Assembly (NCBI RefSeq): GCF_018446385.1
Contig: NC_055988.1
Coordinates: forward strand, 165,924,209 to 165,988,208
DNA: 64,000 bases
Source of the DNA: Zingiber officinale
Lineage: Eukaryota; Streptophyta; Magnoliopsida; Zingiberales; Zingiberaceae
Direction of reading: 5' to 3'
Position 1 is the first letter of the stretch, and each line of letters starts with the position of its first letter. This document shows positions 24,366-36,935 of this stretch, one piece after another. The position numbers and the translations under genes were made by a program. The notes under the pieces are model-generated. The model did not search any database. It saw only the letters and a program-made list of their open reading frames with translations, and was not told the origin of the DNA.

Positions 24366-26738
24366 TCAGAATCCCATTAATGCCGAAGAGAGGGCGAGTA
24401 GAGGACCCAAGGCATTAGGAGCAAACTTCCTCGCGAAGAGGAAACAGACGGATGTTGGTTTCGAGTTGTAAGTACACGAGGTGCCGTTGTTTCTAATCGA
24501 CCGGATAAAGTCTGCCGTAATGTTGGGAGCACCGTATGTTGCCGGATGAGGCCCGCTCCTTGACCAATCGACCCAGGTTACGGTCCGATTGGAGTTTAGA
24601 GACCCATGGAACATGTTCAAGTAAGTCGGTATATAGTGCTCGTCGGGATAACAAGAAGGCTTGCAATATTTCCGGAATATCGAGTAGTACTGGTAATCTG
24701 CCACGATATACACCGCCAGTTCTCGGTTGAGCTCAAACCACTGAGAACCTTTCCTCCAGTGATAGAGCTTGATTGTTGGGGCCATGCGACGGTTATAACG
24801 GCCACGGGCTTCTTGTGAGTTCTCGTCGTAGGATTCAACAAAGCTGTGAGCAGAATAAATGAGGTAGTTATAGACGGTGGTGAAGTTGTACACAGGAATG
24901 CAACTTTCAGAGAGGAGGACAAAGCGTTCGTTGGAGAAATCCAGCAAAGCATTGGCCAAGAGACGCTTCTCTGCATCTACTAATGTCACTGATCCCCAAG
25001 AAACCTCCTGCAGGAAGAGAAGTTGTTAGCATCGAGAAATCGCAGCATTTGCGAATATGTTAGTTAACAAATTCTTCATCATAGTCTACTAGGAAAAGAA
25101 AGATTTATCGATTTAGCGTTTATATTGAAGTGCATACTAATTTTGTGTGCTCAGCTGTTTACTCACAATTGACTGAAATCCCATCAGTTCAACTAAAGTT
25201 AACATGCTTAAACCGGTTTACCGCCAGCAAAATAAGCTGTTGCAAGTGACACGATTATATCTTCATTGTCCAGTTCTATGCTTCAAACTAATATTGTGTT
25301 TATTTGGAGAGAAATAAGAGGAAAAGACAAGAGAAGGAAATGAATTTGCTAATTTCTCCTGTTTAGTATGGCTACTAATTTGTCTGGATCAGAATCTTAA
25401 ACGTCCAAGTAAACAAGAGAATTTGAAAATTTCTTTTCTTTTCGCTCCTACTTCCGTCCAAGTAGACACCACACGGTTTTCCATTCAGTATCAGCAAAGC
25501 AATCAAGATAGAAGGAAATGAGTGAAAGTAAGATAATGTAATTGTTTTCAATTTACTTGCAAACTAGTTTCTTTCTCTACTATTTCCTCATCCCTTCAAG
25601 CAATCATAGCCAACTAAACAACACTTGAAGATCACACATACATACCCTCACTAATCATAGCAAAGTTTCATACCTTAATTGGAATGATACTGTTCTGATA
25701 CCGTATTAGTAACTCAATGTATGGTGTTGGTGGAGAATTGGTTGAAGATGAAGAAAGGAGATGAAAAAGAAGAAGAATAAGAAGAGCATACATCTATATT
25801 CCTAACTCTCATATGGAATGGTACAATTGTAACATTATATTACATAACAAAGGCTAAAAAAAACATAGCACATCAAAGGGTGTTGAATGTTAGTATGACA
25901 CGATACTCATCGACATCATTGACACAACAACACAAGATAAATTGCTTGTGCCAAGTAATTTCGAATTCTAGTAACTTATCAGAACAATAAGTTTCGACCA
26001 TATCACCAAACACGGTATGAAATTTCAAACTATGCACCATACACTATCCTACAACAAGGTCAAGGAAAAGCAATTCATCTCTCACCATAACTAAGAACCT
26101 TCAACCAATGAAAGCCTCATGCATCAATGAATCTATATATGTGAGACGCTAAGAACTACAACTTGCAATTTCGATCATGAGACTAAACATGCATAAGAGA
26201 AATTACTACAAAAACAAAAGATGAATGTTACCTCGCTAGGGATCTGCCGGCCATAGAAAGCAGAGTTTGTAGAGACATTAAGTTTGTAATCAGGAAGTGT
26301 GTGGAGATACACTGAATACTGGCCCTCATGGCCTTTGAAGAATCTGTCCCATAGCCGAGCGAAAGGCAGAGTCCCCCTTGTCATGAACATAAAGGCAACC
26401 TTCGGCACCCTTTGAAATGGGTACTCCTCCATTTTCGGCGCCATCGAAGCTCTCCAGAATAGCTCCTCATCTGTCATACTATGAATCAGATGCTGAGGAG
26501 TCACGAAGCTCTTGAAGCCCAGAAAGTCCTTATCGCAGTTGACAGAGTACATTGTGCCCGGGAAGAAGATTTCGGTCTGTGCGTTGAAGCGACCGCTCAA
26601 CGATAAGCCTATGACCAGCCCCGCCATGAATACGACCAGAGCAGAAATGAATTTGATCAGCCTGGTCGACCAGTTTTTCCTCGAAGGCAAGTGGAAGAAC
26701 TCAGCTTCCTCTTCGTCAGGTTTGTTCCTTGGCTTCAT
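24366..26738 (-). CDS. Core-2/I-branching beta-1,6-GlcNAc transferase-like protein (DUF266, BC10 type), 2 exons
   Basis: Exon 1 is 26738-26232 and exon 2 is 25007-24366; in phase they encode 382 residues, usual for the plant family. Residues about 25-50 (STRLIKFISALVVFMAGLVIG) are a single membrane anchor after a short basic N-terminus, giving the type II topology of Golgi enzymes. The catalytic-like region begins at PKVAFMFMTRGTLPFARLWDRFF and continues with FYGRQIPSE, DAEKRLLANALLD, FVLLSESCIPVYNF, RGRYNRRMAP and GSQWFELNRELAVYIVAD, then CYPDEHYIPTYLN and SVCFLFARKFAP. These are the family blocks of Pfam Branch. The rice relative BC10 affects cell-wall arabinogalactan proteins and cellulose; sugar donor and acceptor are not shown by the sequence. 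The 1.2 kb intron has no recognised insert. Confidence 0.93.
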
Positions 26739-27409
26739 CTTGTAATTTTCCGATCAAAGGAAGATCTTGATAGAAGAGGAAAGCGACCGAATCCACCAAA
26801 CCCTAAATCCTTCGGGAAAAACTTGCAAAATCATCCAAATGCAATACCTACCCGGCCAGATATTTCAGAAGCAGATCCACTCCTCCAAAGATCGAGCTTT
26901 GCCACCGATTCCTGCGGGGAAGCTTCTTCAGGAGCGATCACCAATGGCTCGTAGCTGCGTGCGTCTCGACGCCTCCAGCCGCCCCCCTTCCTTGGCAGCG
27001 ATTCTAGGATTCATGGAACGAAGAATCGAGAACTCGTGGAGAGAAGAAAAGAGGAAGAAAGATTAAAGAAAAATCGTCCTTTTGCTCTTCCGATCGATCG
27101 CAATTTTCCATGGTCAACGGATCGACTGCGATCGAATCGCCCGTTTCAAAATGTGCACCAATGAATGTTGGTCATGAAGAATATAATTAAATTTATATAA
27201 TTATATAATAAATTTGAGAATTTAAAAATAAATAAAATTACAAATTCCCCAACTTTCAAACTTGTTTGTTTCTTTACCTTTGACTATAAACAAACAATCT
27301 TTTAAATTTAGTAGTATGACAATAATAATAGTCCATAATTTCTACTATTTTTAATCTACTTTCCCTCCTTTTCTATAAAATTTCGTGATAGATCGAAGAA
27401 TAACTTTAG
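26739..27409. other. intergenic region between glycosyltransferase and methylesterase genes
   Basis: Both genes run leftward, so this holds the leader and promoter of the glycosyltransferase (26739 to about 27110, relatively GC-rich) and the 3' end of the methylesterase gene. The middle is AT-rich. Plus-strand frames at 26691 and 26767 overlap the leader and are chance frames. Confidence 0.5.
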
Positions 27410-29751
27410 CTAAGGGAGTTGCATGATTTCAAGCAAAATTTTGTGGAGAGATTGCGGTTTCGAGAAGAAGGGACAGTGGTCGCTCCCTTTGATCTTGTAG
27501 ACACCACGAGCGGGGTTCTCCCGCACTAGCTTCTCTTGGATGTTAGGCGAGAGCATGCGGTCGTCAAGTGTTTGGATGAAATACCGTTGCACCGAGCCAT
27601 AGTTTTCGGGGGTTAGAGATAACTTCTCCATGATCGGTGGCAATGGAACGGGCCTCATGGAAAGTGAAGCCAAACTAACATCCTGCAAGCGTCGTCGTTC
27701 GATAAAGAACTTTCGATAAGAATCCTCAAGATTTCAAGAGAAAGGTGAACCAAACCTTGTTAGGACTCTGATTGAAATATAGTCCCTTGAGCTGTTGTTT
27801 GTCGAACATTAGTCCGGTCGGAGGTTCGTCTCGCCCATTTCCATAAATTAGAAACTGAGACTCTTTCAGGAAAACATCGGCAGATGCTAACTGTAACCGG
27901 AAACAAAATTGCAGCTTTATAGTATCATAAGTTCATAACAAGCCCTTTCGATCCGTTGACAATGCTGAAATAAACTGAAACAATGATCGTGCTACTTACT
28001 TCCTCGGAGAGTATATCGAAAGGTTTCTGTCCATCCGATACCATTGTCGCGGTAACGAATATCGCCTTGGATACCTTTTTTGGGAAACGCTCTGATGCAT
28101 AAGATACAGAAGCACCTCCGCAGCTATGGCCGACCAATATGACCTGAAACTTATTTAACGATAAGCAACTTCAGGGTTCAAAGAAAGGCATGCGTGGATG
28201 ATCTTCTAACCTTTTCGTCGCCGGGGAGGCTCGTGAGATAATCGGTTAGTGGTTTTGAGTAATCTGCTAAGGTTGATATTTTGTTTGGATCTGTAGTATT
28301 GATCCCTGATCCTCGGAGATCCACAGCAACAGGATGCAGACCTGATTCCTCCAATAGTGAGACAGTTTTGTACCAACACCATGCTCCAAACCCTTCTCCA
28401 TGAACTAGAACAATTTTCTTCGTTTGAAGATTCTCGAGAAAAACTTGCTGCTGAAAGTGCATTTTCATGTTCCAACGAAAATTGTTAGCCTCTTAACCCG
28501 AAATAGAAATCAATTATGAGAGGAAATAGAAAACAATAGTGAGCTAGAATCTCTAAAAGCCTATGAGAATTAAATGAGGTAAATTTTCGCGTACTTAACC
28601 CTTCGTCTTCGATGCATACCTGTGTCGGATACTCGTACCTTCGTCCAAAAGTCTGAGTACATAGGGTAACTAGTATTCAATTTCCAATAATTAATGAGAA
28701 CGATATGGGATTCACAGATGCAACTAAAAGTAACCTCACATTCATCTCAACATTTTTATCACTACTAAACCAATTTTTTGGTAAAACTCTTCACACAAGG
28801 CATTGAAAACTCTTCGATTCTTTATCCTATACAAATCATTCTTTTACAAATCAAAAGCTTACACAAAGATACGTTAAAAAAGATATCCATTGCATCGATG
28901 TCTGAAGTATGCTTTTCTAGTTGAGTAGATATAACATGTATGTCCATGTTTACTTCATGTGAGGGCTCTGAGACAACTTAGTATCTACACTATTTTGCAA
29001 ATCTACGATCTAGAAAGACTGAAAGAGAGCATTGAGTTCAAGAGAATCGATGACTAACTCTAGCTATTTAGACCTTTATCACTAGAAAAAGGACAAGTAC
29101 GAAGCTTTTCGATCCTATCATATTTCTGTCTCCTCACAATTTAACTTGGAATTGCAATTTGTCTTTTGAATATCATAATGGGTATGTTTTATCGACAAAA
29201 GAAGTACGGTCCACAGGCCTTATTAGCATCTATAAGACCTTGTCTCCCTTTGTATCGTGATTGCGAATTCAATCCTAACAGTGACTCTTAGCCATCCACA
29301 CCTATATTATTAATATATACTGTGAATTTTCTTGTTTTTTTTTTGCCAGATGAAAATAAGAACACCATGCTAACTTTTAGCAGTTGGAAAAGCTATCACT
29401 GATTTACTTACCAATCTGTAATTTCAAAAGGAGAAAGCATTCAAGAACAAGCTTGTAGTTCGATGCATCAACAGAATTGCAAGCAGAAGTTACCTGCTTT
29501 GGATTAGCCAGCGAATCAGGGAGGTCTCGCCTCCGTGAGCTCGTGGAGCCGATCCTCCTTGACATGGAGCCTTCAAAGCGTTGCGACAGCTGAGTCTGCT
29601 GTATGGCAATCGCCAGCGCTCGACGGTGCAACAGCTCCTCCTCCGACGCCGCCATCGCTCGGTGTGACCTCGACGCCGGGTCCCGCTTGCTCCGCGATCT
29701 GGTTCCGCCTCCCGGATCCGCCTCAGGCATGCAGCCGCACGCGTTCCCCAT
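27410..29751 (-). CDS. putative methylesterase of the MES11 group (alpha/beta hydrolase), 5 exons
   Basis: Exons 29751-29494, 28450-28211, 28143-28000, 27890-27756 and 27682-27410 encode 349 residues. Residues 1-86 are a basic, Ser/Arg-rich extension absent from SABP2-type enzymes but typical of Arabidopsis MES11-15; it begins MGNACGC, which looks like an N-myristoylation and palmitoylation site, although the relatives are often annotated as chloroplast. The hydrolase domain starts near residue 97 (IVLVHGEGFGAWCWYK). Nucleophile Ser173 lies in GHSCGG, the acid is probably Asp300 (TLDDRML), and the base His328 is in GSDHCPFFSKPQ, so the triad appears complete. The oxyanion loop reads HGEG where most relatives have HGGG. 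Family members cleave methyl esters of hormones such as salicylate, jasmonate or auxin; substrate here is unknown. The second-exon acceptor could alternatively be three bases further in. Confidence 0.92.
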
Positions 29752-30306
29752 GGAATAAGAGGGGAAACAACAGGGACGACTCGAGAACTAGAAAGAGGAC
29801 AATTTTAAGCAACAATCTTAATCGATTTGCAGTTTCGACAAAGAAATCAGAAGATTACAACTTCAACGAGTAAAAAACAAAAAAACTGAACTTTTTGAAG
29901 AAATATCCACACAGAAGGACCACAGAGCGTGGTCAATTCAAGAAAATTGACGGGAATCGAAGAACATAAAGGGTTCTTCCAAAAACCACACAAATAAATT
30001 CAACTACAATAATGAAAAATAAATCAGATTTTGCGAGTAGAGCAACAACAAAACCTGCAAAAATTGCAAGAAATAACCACACAAAAAAAACACAAAGGGC
30101 GAAAACCTGAGGAGGAGTATCAAGACCAAGGATTCAGAAAGCTCCGCAATAAAGATACCAAACAGAGATTCCAAATCAAAGCGCTGAGATTCAAGAAGGG
30201 AAGAAATTAAAGATTTTGGAAGGGTTTGATGGGAGATTCGAGGCTCTTTTCGTCGCCATTTCGGAAATCGTCCGATGAGAAAAAGCAGCTTGTGGTTTGG
30301 TCGCAT
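29752..30306 (-). other. 5' leader and promoter of the methylesterase gene
   Basis: Upstream of the methylesterase ATG. A C/T-rich exon-like stretch near 30100-30300 (minus strand) followed by CTCCTCAG and GTTTTCG suggests a leader exon with a leader intron. A 100-codon open frame at 30306-30004 lies here but has no family features. I treat this as untranslated. Confidence 0.4.
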
Positions 30307-31219
30307 GTCATTTAAATTCCAAATATTTATTTATTATTTTAAATAAAAATAGCATTTAATATAATAATTGTATTTATTGTGATATATTTAAATTTTGAAT
30401 ATCGACTTTTTGTTAGATTTAGTGAAGAGAAAATTTGCTTTAAATGGTGAAAATATAATAGAAGATATAATCATTTAAACATATAAATGAATGATATTAA
30501 TTCTTTTAAAAATATAATAGTTTATTTTTCAAAAAAGAGTTTAATTAATATTTGACTTCGAACTTATTTTTAAAAAATATATTATTATTTTTTATAATAT
30601 TTTAATAATTCTATATTTAAATATCTATATATATTTTTAATTAACTAGTTGCATTTTTAATCTAATTTTAAAATAGCCCAAAATAAAAAGGAGTTAAGAA
30701 TTTTGATAGAAAGAGTTGTTGATTGGACTCTACTAGCTAATAACCACTCAACTATAATGGCCATGTGTCTCATTAAAGCATCTGACTAAGGGTGTCTTGT
30801 CCTTTTCTACATGGAAATTAAAATAAATAAATAATTATATTAATAACCTAAGTACTTGTTTATATTAATTGTAAACAAGTGCGGCTCAATCCTTTTTCAA
30901 AAAGGTACAACATATACTCATACATGGTAGGCGCATAGCTAAGTTGGGACGGAGGAATGCGACTCCTCCCCAAATATGTATAATTGATAGAAATAAGTGC
31001 CTTCAATTATACATCATTTTTATAAATCAACTCGTGGCCAAGACTTGACTAAGTTGATGTAAAATTATCGAATCAAGTAAAGATTAATTTCTGATAAAAT
31101 AGAAAGAAATATCCTCTCATAAAGTGATCTGCTCAGTTGCTTAATTTATTTCTCTATAAATAATTGTGAAATTGATCGTATTGTGTGTTTGCAAATCAAT
31201 TCTCATACACCACTCTTAT

Positions 31220-31349
31220 TTTTTACTTTCCCAATTATGCAATATACACTCTCACTTTTTACTTTCCCAATTATGCAATATATATATAAATATTTAATTA
31301 TGCAAAATACACTCTCACTTTTTACTTTCCCAATTATACAATATATATA
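31220..31349. repeat. three direct copies of a TTTACTTTCCCAATTAT motif
   Basis: The segment TTTTTACTTTCCCAATTAT followed by GCAATATA recurs at about 31220, 31256 and 31318, separated by variable AT-rich spacers. Local duplication, non-coding. Confidence 0.75.
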
Positions 31350-31371
31350 AATATTTATCTAAGACTATTTG

Positions 31372-31485
31372 ATTGAGAGAGAACAATTAGAATATTTCAC
31401 TTATTTTATAATTGCACAAGGGCCATCAATTGAGAGAGAACAATTAGAATATTTCACTTATTTTATAATTGCACAAGGGCCATCA
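31372..31485. repeat. 57-bp perfect tandem duplication
   Basis: Two consecutive identical copies of a 57-bp unit beginning ATTGAGAGAGAACAA and ending GGGCCATCA. Their identity suggests a recent duplication. Confidence 0.92.
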
Positions 31486-32163
31486 GGCACATCCTAACTA
31501 AACATTTTGCGCACACAATTCATTATATTTGAGCACCAAAACATATAGTGAAAAAAGTCATTTCACTTTTTTCTTTTCAATTCTACGACTTTCTCTAGTA
31601 AAACCCTATCCTTAGTTCTCTACCCCATCTATCACCTTGTTACGCCGTCGCCTTCGAATCACAACAGAGAAACTCAAGAGAGAGATGGACAGTCCGACAA
31701 TCTCTAATCTCTAACTCCAAACTCGAATCCTACCAATCTATCACTGACAATTCTTGATCTCCACCGAGCTCTTGTTTAAAGTGAAATTTTTTACTTCCTT
31801 TCTTTCAATTTCCCTTTGATACGGAGGGTATTGGAAACCCCATGTAGGTGTCAATCATTTTTCGAATGAGTTGGTCAAACTCCAGTTAGATCAATGTGAT
31901 TATGGATAACCAATTGGACTATATGAACCCCCAAGAAAAAATGGTGACTCACCGCACCAGGGTCCTCTTAGATTAGAGACGTGTTGCCGACCGTACTTTC
32001 TCGACTACAATGGCTATGCTCCCTTCAACTCGGCTCACTCCCTCTAACTTAGCCTTTCAAAGGACCTTCATTCAATCGAAGTACTCCTACCCATTGACCG
32101 CTCAGCTAGTTTAGCGACATCATTCCAGTTAGATTCTTGTAACTTTAGTGGCATGACTCCTCC

Positions 32164-32741
32164 TAGGGATGTAAATGAACCAAGCGTTTATGAACAAACT
32201 TGGTGTTCGGCTTGGTAAAAGCTTGTTTATATTCGTTTAATATACACAAGATTAATTAAATAAACAAGCTTGAACAACTCATTAAACTAAATAAACAAGC
32301 TTGAACACATATGTGTTCAACTCATTAACATTCATGAATAATGTTCATAAACAACGTTCGTGAACAACGTTCGTGACCATATTCATTAATAAAACTCTTT
32401 TCAATATGCTAAATAAATAATAAAATAAAATAAAACAAACAAACAAGCTTAAATTATCAGGCTTAACAATCAATTAAACAACTAAAGTTTCAAACAATCA
32501 AACAAGCTTGAATTGAGAGCTTGATAACATCTAAACAAACCAAACTTGAACCAAACTCAAGTCAAACTTGAATTGAGACCTCAGTAACATCTAAACAAGT
32601 CAAGCTCAATCTCATAAAAAATAAACCAAGTCAAACTTGAACAGTCATTTCAAAAGCTTGGTTCATTCTAAGCTCAGTTCGACTCGATTATCTTATCAAA
32701 CAAGCTTGAACACCCCAAAACTCGGCTCGTTTACAGCCTTA
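32164..32741. mobile_element. hAT-type MITE, 578 bp
   Basis: Starts TAGGGATGTAAATGAACC and ends GGCTCGTTTACAGCCTTA, imperfect inverted termini of hAT type. The 8-bp duplication ACTCCTCC is exact on both sides (32156-32163 and 32742-32749). The interior is rich in AACAAGCTTGAA-like motifs in both directions and has no transposase. Confidence 0.88.
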
Positions 32742-33272
32742 ACTCCTCCTCTGCTTAGCTCAAATACACACAACTGTTTAAACTTTATCGATGCCCATGG
32801 GTTGTGATAGATCGTTTGGAGCGATAGAGGGGGGGTGAATATCGCGCGTTTAAAACTTTTTCTTTTAACCTTTTGAAACCAAAGTCGTGCAACGGAAATA
32901 AGAAAAAGACACAATTCGGTTACTTCGTTTGGAGCCTAGCTCGACTCCTACTCGAAGGCCCGCGGTCCTTGACCGCACCGATGGGCAAAGCACTATAATC
33001 CTTCTTTCCGAAATCCTCGGAAAGAAGTGAATCGTACAATGGAGCAAGATAGTAACACCCTACTATCTTGCTTAAATAAAATTACAAAGCAAGCTTTAAT
33101 TAAATTATATCGACAATGAATTGCAGATGAAGCTTAGGTCGGCACTCCAGACGATGTTGCTTGTTGAGCTGACGAAGATGAGTAGCGTGAGCAGCTTGCA
33201 GAGTAGCACAAGAATTGATCAAAAAGTTCTCTATCGCCTCTGACTTCGAGCCTCAATTTATAGGCCTTTAGC

Positions 33273-33712
33273 GTTCGGTCGACCGATCCCATTGTTTGGT
33301 CGACCGAACCCGCTCCCTCCATCCTTCCTGGCCGAAGTTTGAAACTGCCTCGGAAATCTGCATTAACTGATCTTTAATGGTTCGATCGACCGATCATGCC
33401 TTTCGGTCGATCGAACAACCTCCTTCCCTATTCGTCGTGATTCTGCTGAGATCATCAATTAATGCTGAATAAATACTGATTGGATCGGTCGACCGATCCT
33501 CTAGTTCGGTCGATCGATCAGTCTTTTTCTTTTTTCTGCTGATCGATGCTGATGGTCTGTTCTGTGCTGAGTCACCATGGTTCGGTCGACCGATCCTCTT
33601 GTTCGGTCGACCGATCAAGCTTTGACCGGACTGTACTCGTTTTGGTCTGAACTGATACCTGCTTTGAGTTGACTTGGTTCGATCGACCGATCCTCCTATT
33701 CGGTCGACCGAT
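33273..33712. repeat. five pairs of GGTCGACC-type palindromes (a sixth pair at 36496-36521)
   Basis: Copies of TTCGGTCGACCGATC or close variants occur near 33277 and 33298, 33383 and 33405, 33486 and 33507, 33583 and 33604, 33680 and 33702. Each pair is separated by 6-10 bases, and pairs recur roughly every 100 bases. A sixth pair follows the nested LTR at about 36498 and 36512. The motif is self-complementary, so each copy can form a hairpin. Confidence 0.9.
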
Positions 33713-33938
33713 CAGGTCGAACCTGCAAAACAGTGTTAGATAATAATCCTGCAAAACATAGATTAGCACAGTAATATAAAATGCATGAGTAATAATATAA
33801 GACAGTAGAACTGTCTTGATCTCAACTTAGAAACCTACCCGATTTCTTCAGTTGGATCAGCGACCTTAGGTTGTTCCCTTTAGGAACTCGACCTCACTGT
33901 CGCTCCTCCAGTTGCTTACCTCAACTTACCTGCCAAAC

Positions 33939-36339
33939 TGTTAGAGTGTATACTGAAAGTCTAAGCTTTTGTAGACATTTATTTTGAATAAAGAATCACA
34001 TTTGGTCAAATTTATCTACATTTATTTGTAGTTGTTCAATTAATTTATATTGTAGATAACATAGTATGTGGTGTCACATACAGAAGATAATGTTATCAGT
34101 ACCTTATAAATTATAAACAGTAGCTCACGACCAAGATGGAAAGGAACAAACCATTGGAAGGTCGTAGTGTAATTAGGAATTAGTTTATCTTAACTATATA
34201 ATTACACTAGTACACTAAGAGTGTATTGAGTAGGACCATTAGAGGTCGTTTCTTTTATACTGACTTCATAAAGGAACAAAGACCTCAGTTATTATGGAAG
34301 TGTGTGCTCTTAATCCTAATATAATAACAAGCACATATATTTGATATTTATTTCTTTAATTTATCAATGGTGAGATTTAGTTCGATAAATCAATAAGCCC
34401 GATAAGTTGGGAAATGATATCACTTATAGTGTGTGTTATTGATTATAAAAGGAAACTGTGTCCTACTGATCTAGGTTGATAATGTCCCCAAGAGGAGCTC
34501 ATAAGGATTGTCATGTTAAACCCTGCAGGTGGACTTAGTCCGACATGACGATAAGGTTGAGTGGTACTACTCTTGGACTAAGATATTAATTAAATGAGTT
34601 GTCAGTAACTCACTTAATTAGTGGACATTCGACATCTTAAACACAGGGAGACTAATACACTCATAATAAGAAGAAGCCCAAAAATATAATTTGGGATTGG
34701 TGCGATAGTTCAATAATAGTTCTCTAGTAGAATGAATTATTATTGATAAAATTAAGTTGTGTGTTCGGGGTGAACACGAGATGCTTAATTTTATCGGGAG
34801 ACCAAAACCAATTCCTCCTCTCGGTCCCTATCGTAGCCTCTTAGTTATAGAGTATTATACCCACCTTCATACACATGTTGTAGGAGTCGACCAAGCTAGC
34901 TTGAGAACCAAGCTAGGGTCGGCCAAGCCTTGGTTCATGGGTGGCTGACCCTAGCTTGAACCCAAGCTTAGGTGGCCGACCCTATTAAAATAGAAAAGAA
35001 TTTTAATTTTAAATTTGTCTTATATGGAAGATATAATTTAAAAGAGAGATTAAAAATTAAAATATCTCTTTATAAGTTTCTACAAAAGATTAAGAAAAGA
35101 GATTAAATCTCTTTCCTTATTTGTAGATTGAAAGGATATTTTATTTTTCTTCTTTGTAAATTATTCACATGTTGAAAAATTAAAATTATAGAAATTTATT
35201 TTTATCAATCATGAAGGGATTTTAAAGGAAAATTTTATTTTTTTTAAAATTTTGGAAACAAATAAAGAATTTTAATTAGTTGATTGAAAATTACCTTATT
35301 TGCTCTTCCATGAGGTGGCCGACCATGACATGGGTTATTAGGAAATTTTATTTAATTTTTATTAATTAATTCATATCAAGGAAAGTTAAGGAAATTTTAT
35401 TGTAATTAAATTTCCTTATTTGCCAAAGCTAAGGATTATAAAAGAGGGGGTTTGGGTGCCTTCAAGGGTAACAACCTCTATTCTATTTTCTCCCTCTTTT
35501 CTTCCTTGGTGTGGTCGGCCCCTTCAAGTTCTCTTCTCTCCTTTGGTGTGGCCGAACCTCTCATCCTTCTTGGAGATCAAGTGGTGGCCGGATCTTAGCT
35601 TGGAGAAGAAGAAGAGAAAGCTTGCATCCCTTGGAGCTTGGTTGGTGGAAAAAGTTCTTCATCTTTTGAGTTGTTTTGTGCTCGGCCGAAACTTGAAGGA
35701 TGGAGAAGAAGGTGCTAGGTGGTCCTCGTCTCGGAAGATCGTTGCCCACACAACGTTCGAGATTAGAAGAGGAATACGGTAGAAGATCAAGAGGTCATTA
35801 TTCACAAAGAAAGATATAACTAATAATAGTTTTCCGCATCATGTTAGTTTTGTTTCTTTGTAAAAATACCAAATACAAAAGGCATGCGATTCTAATTTTT
35901 CGAATTAGTTTTCGAATTTGTGTTCTTTTGTTTTTTCTTTTCCTTGTGATTTGATTGTTCTTAGTGGTTAACCTAGGGTTACTATGGGAAGGTTAAATAT
36001 TTAATTTCCTTAAAAGGCTTTGTCTAGTCGGTGGTGGTTGCTCCCATATCCAAGAAGGCCATGTGCCTCGCCATGCAGTACTGGAAGCCGATTTTGGAAA
36101 TAGATATTTAATTGTCTTTGTGACCTAGGTGATTTGGATCGAACGTGTTAAGTTCCGCAGGAGATCCAAGTCTAAACTTAAAAAAACAAATAAATTAAAC
36201 TTAGAATCAAACGTGTTAAGTTCCGCAGGCAATCCAAGTTTAATTTAAAAAGAACACATGATAGCTAGGAAAAGGTTCAGATCTTTGTACAAAATTTTTG
36301 TACAGTGGAACCAATAGATTTTTCGAGTAGCAACCAACA
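33939..36339. mobile_element. solo LTR, 2.4 kb (family A, copy 1)
   Basis: Begins TGTTAGAGTGTATAC and ends GTAGCAACCAACA, with the 5-bp duplication CAAAC at 33934-33938 and 36340-36344. Closely similar along its length to the copy at 41422-44084. No internal domain follows, so it is a solo LTR left after recombination. It lies inside another LTR. Long LTRs of this size are known in Sirevirus-type copia elements, but the superfamily is not proven. Confidence 0.85.
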
Positions 36340-36935
36340 CAAACATGGTCCTCCATACCTGTTTGGACTTTTGCCTGCTCAGTGTCTGATCGCCTGATCC
36401 ACTAAGACTTTTCCTGCAATATTATATTAGCAAATAGCAACAATAATACAGAAAATAATGGTAAACATAAACCTAAATTTACCGAGATCCGCTAGTCCGG
36501 TCGACCGCGCTCGGTCGACCGGAAATCATCCGATCAACCTTGCTTGGAGTTCACTCCTCCAAGACTTCTCGTTACCTAAGGTTACCACCCCCAGGACTTT
36601 CTCCACTTGGCTTCACTCACCAAGACTCAGTATTCGGCTACCTAGGGATCAAGTCCTCTAGACCTATCCACCTGGCTTCCACGACATACAGAGATTTCCC
36701 TTACCTAGCCTACAACTAAGACTCAGTATTCGGCTACCCAGGGATCAAGTCCTCCAGACCTATCCACCTGGCTTCCACGATATACCGAGATTTCTCTCCT
36801 TGCCTAGCCTCCAACTAGGACTTCCCTTGCCTAGTCTACAACTAGGACTTCCCTAGATCAAGCTCCATATTTAAACATACTTAAACATATTTGTCTGACA
36901 TTAAAATCTTGGAGGTTGATTGCACCAACAGGTTG

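Larger units (their letters stand above)
30311..32155. other. AT-rich intergenic region with unclassified repeats
   Basis: No host gene recognised. From about 31640 the base composition rises and the text (for example CGGCTCACTCCCTCTAACT) resembles degraded LTR-element sequence that seems to resume at 36936-37300 on the other side of the nested insertions. Two local tandem repeats are listed separately. Confidence 0.4.
32805..36930. mobile_element. LTR (probably solo) split by a second LTR
   Basis: The segment begins TGATAGATCG and ends ACCAACA, and is flanked by the 5-bp repeat GGTTG at 32800-32804 and 36931-36935, the hallmark of LTR-element integration. Removing the inner LTR leaves about 1.7 kb with no pol genes, so it looks like a solo LTR or a very reduced element. 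It carries paired GGTCGACC-type palindromes. Family not recognised. Confidence 0.6.

Noticed and set aside
30004-30306. 100-codon minus-strand open frame upstream of the methylesterase
   Set aside because: Position and C/T-rich text fit a 5' leader with an intron; the predicted peptide has no domain and is hydrophobic only because of T-rich composition.
35420-35782. 120-codon frame in the solo LTR (and the 88-codon counterpart at 43269-43535)
   Set aside because: The two copies are translated from the same LTR region but do not keep one conserved protein; no known LTR-encoded gene.
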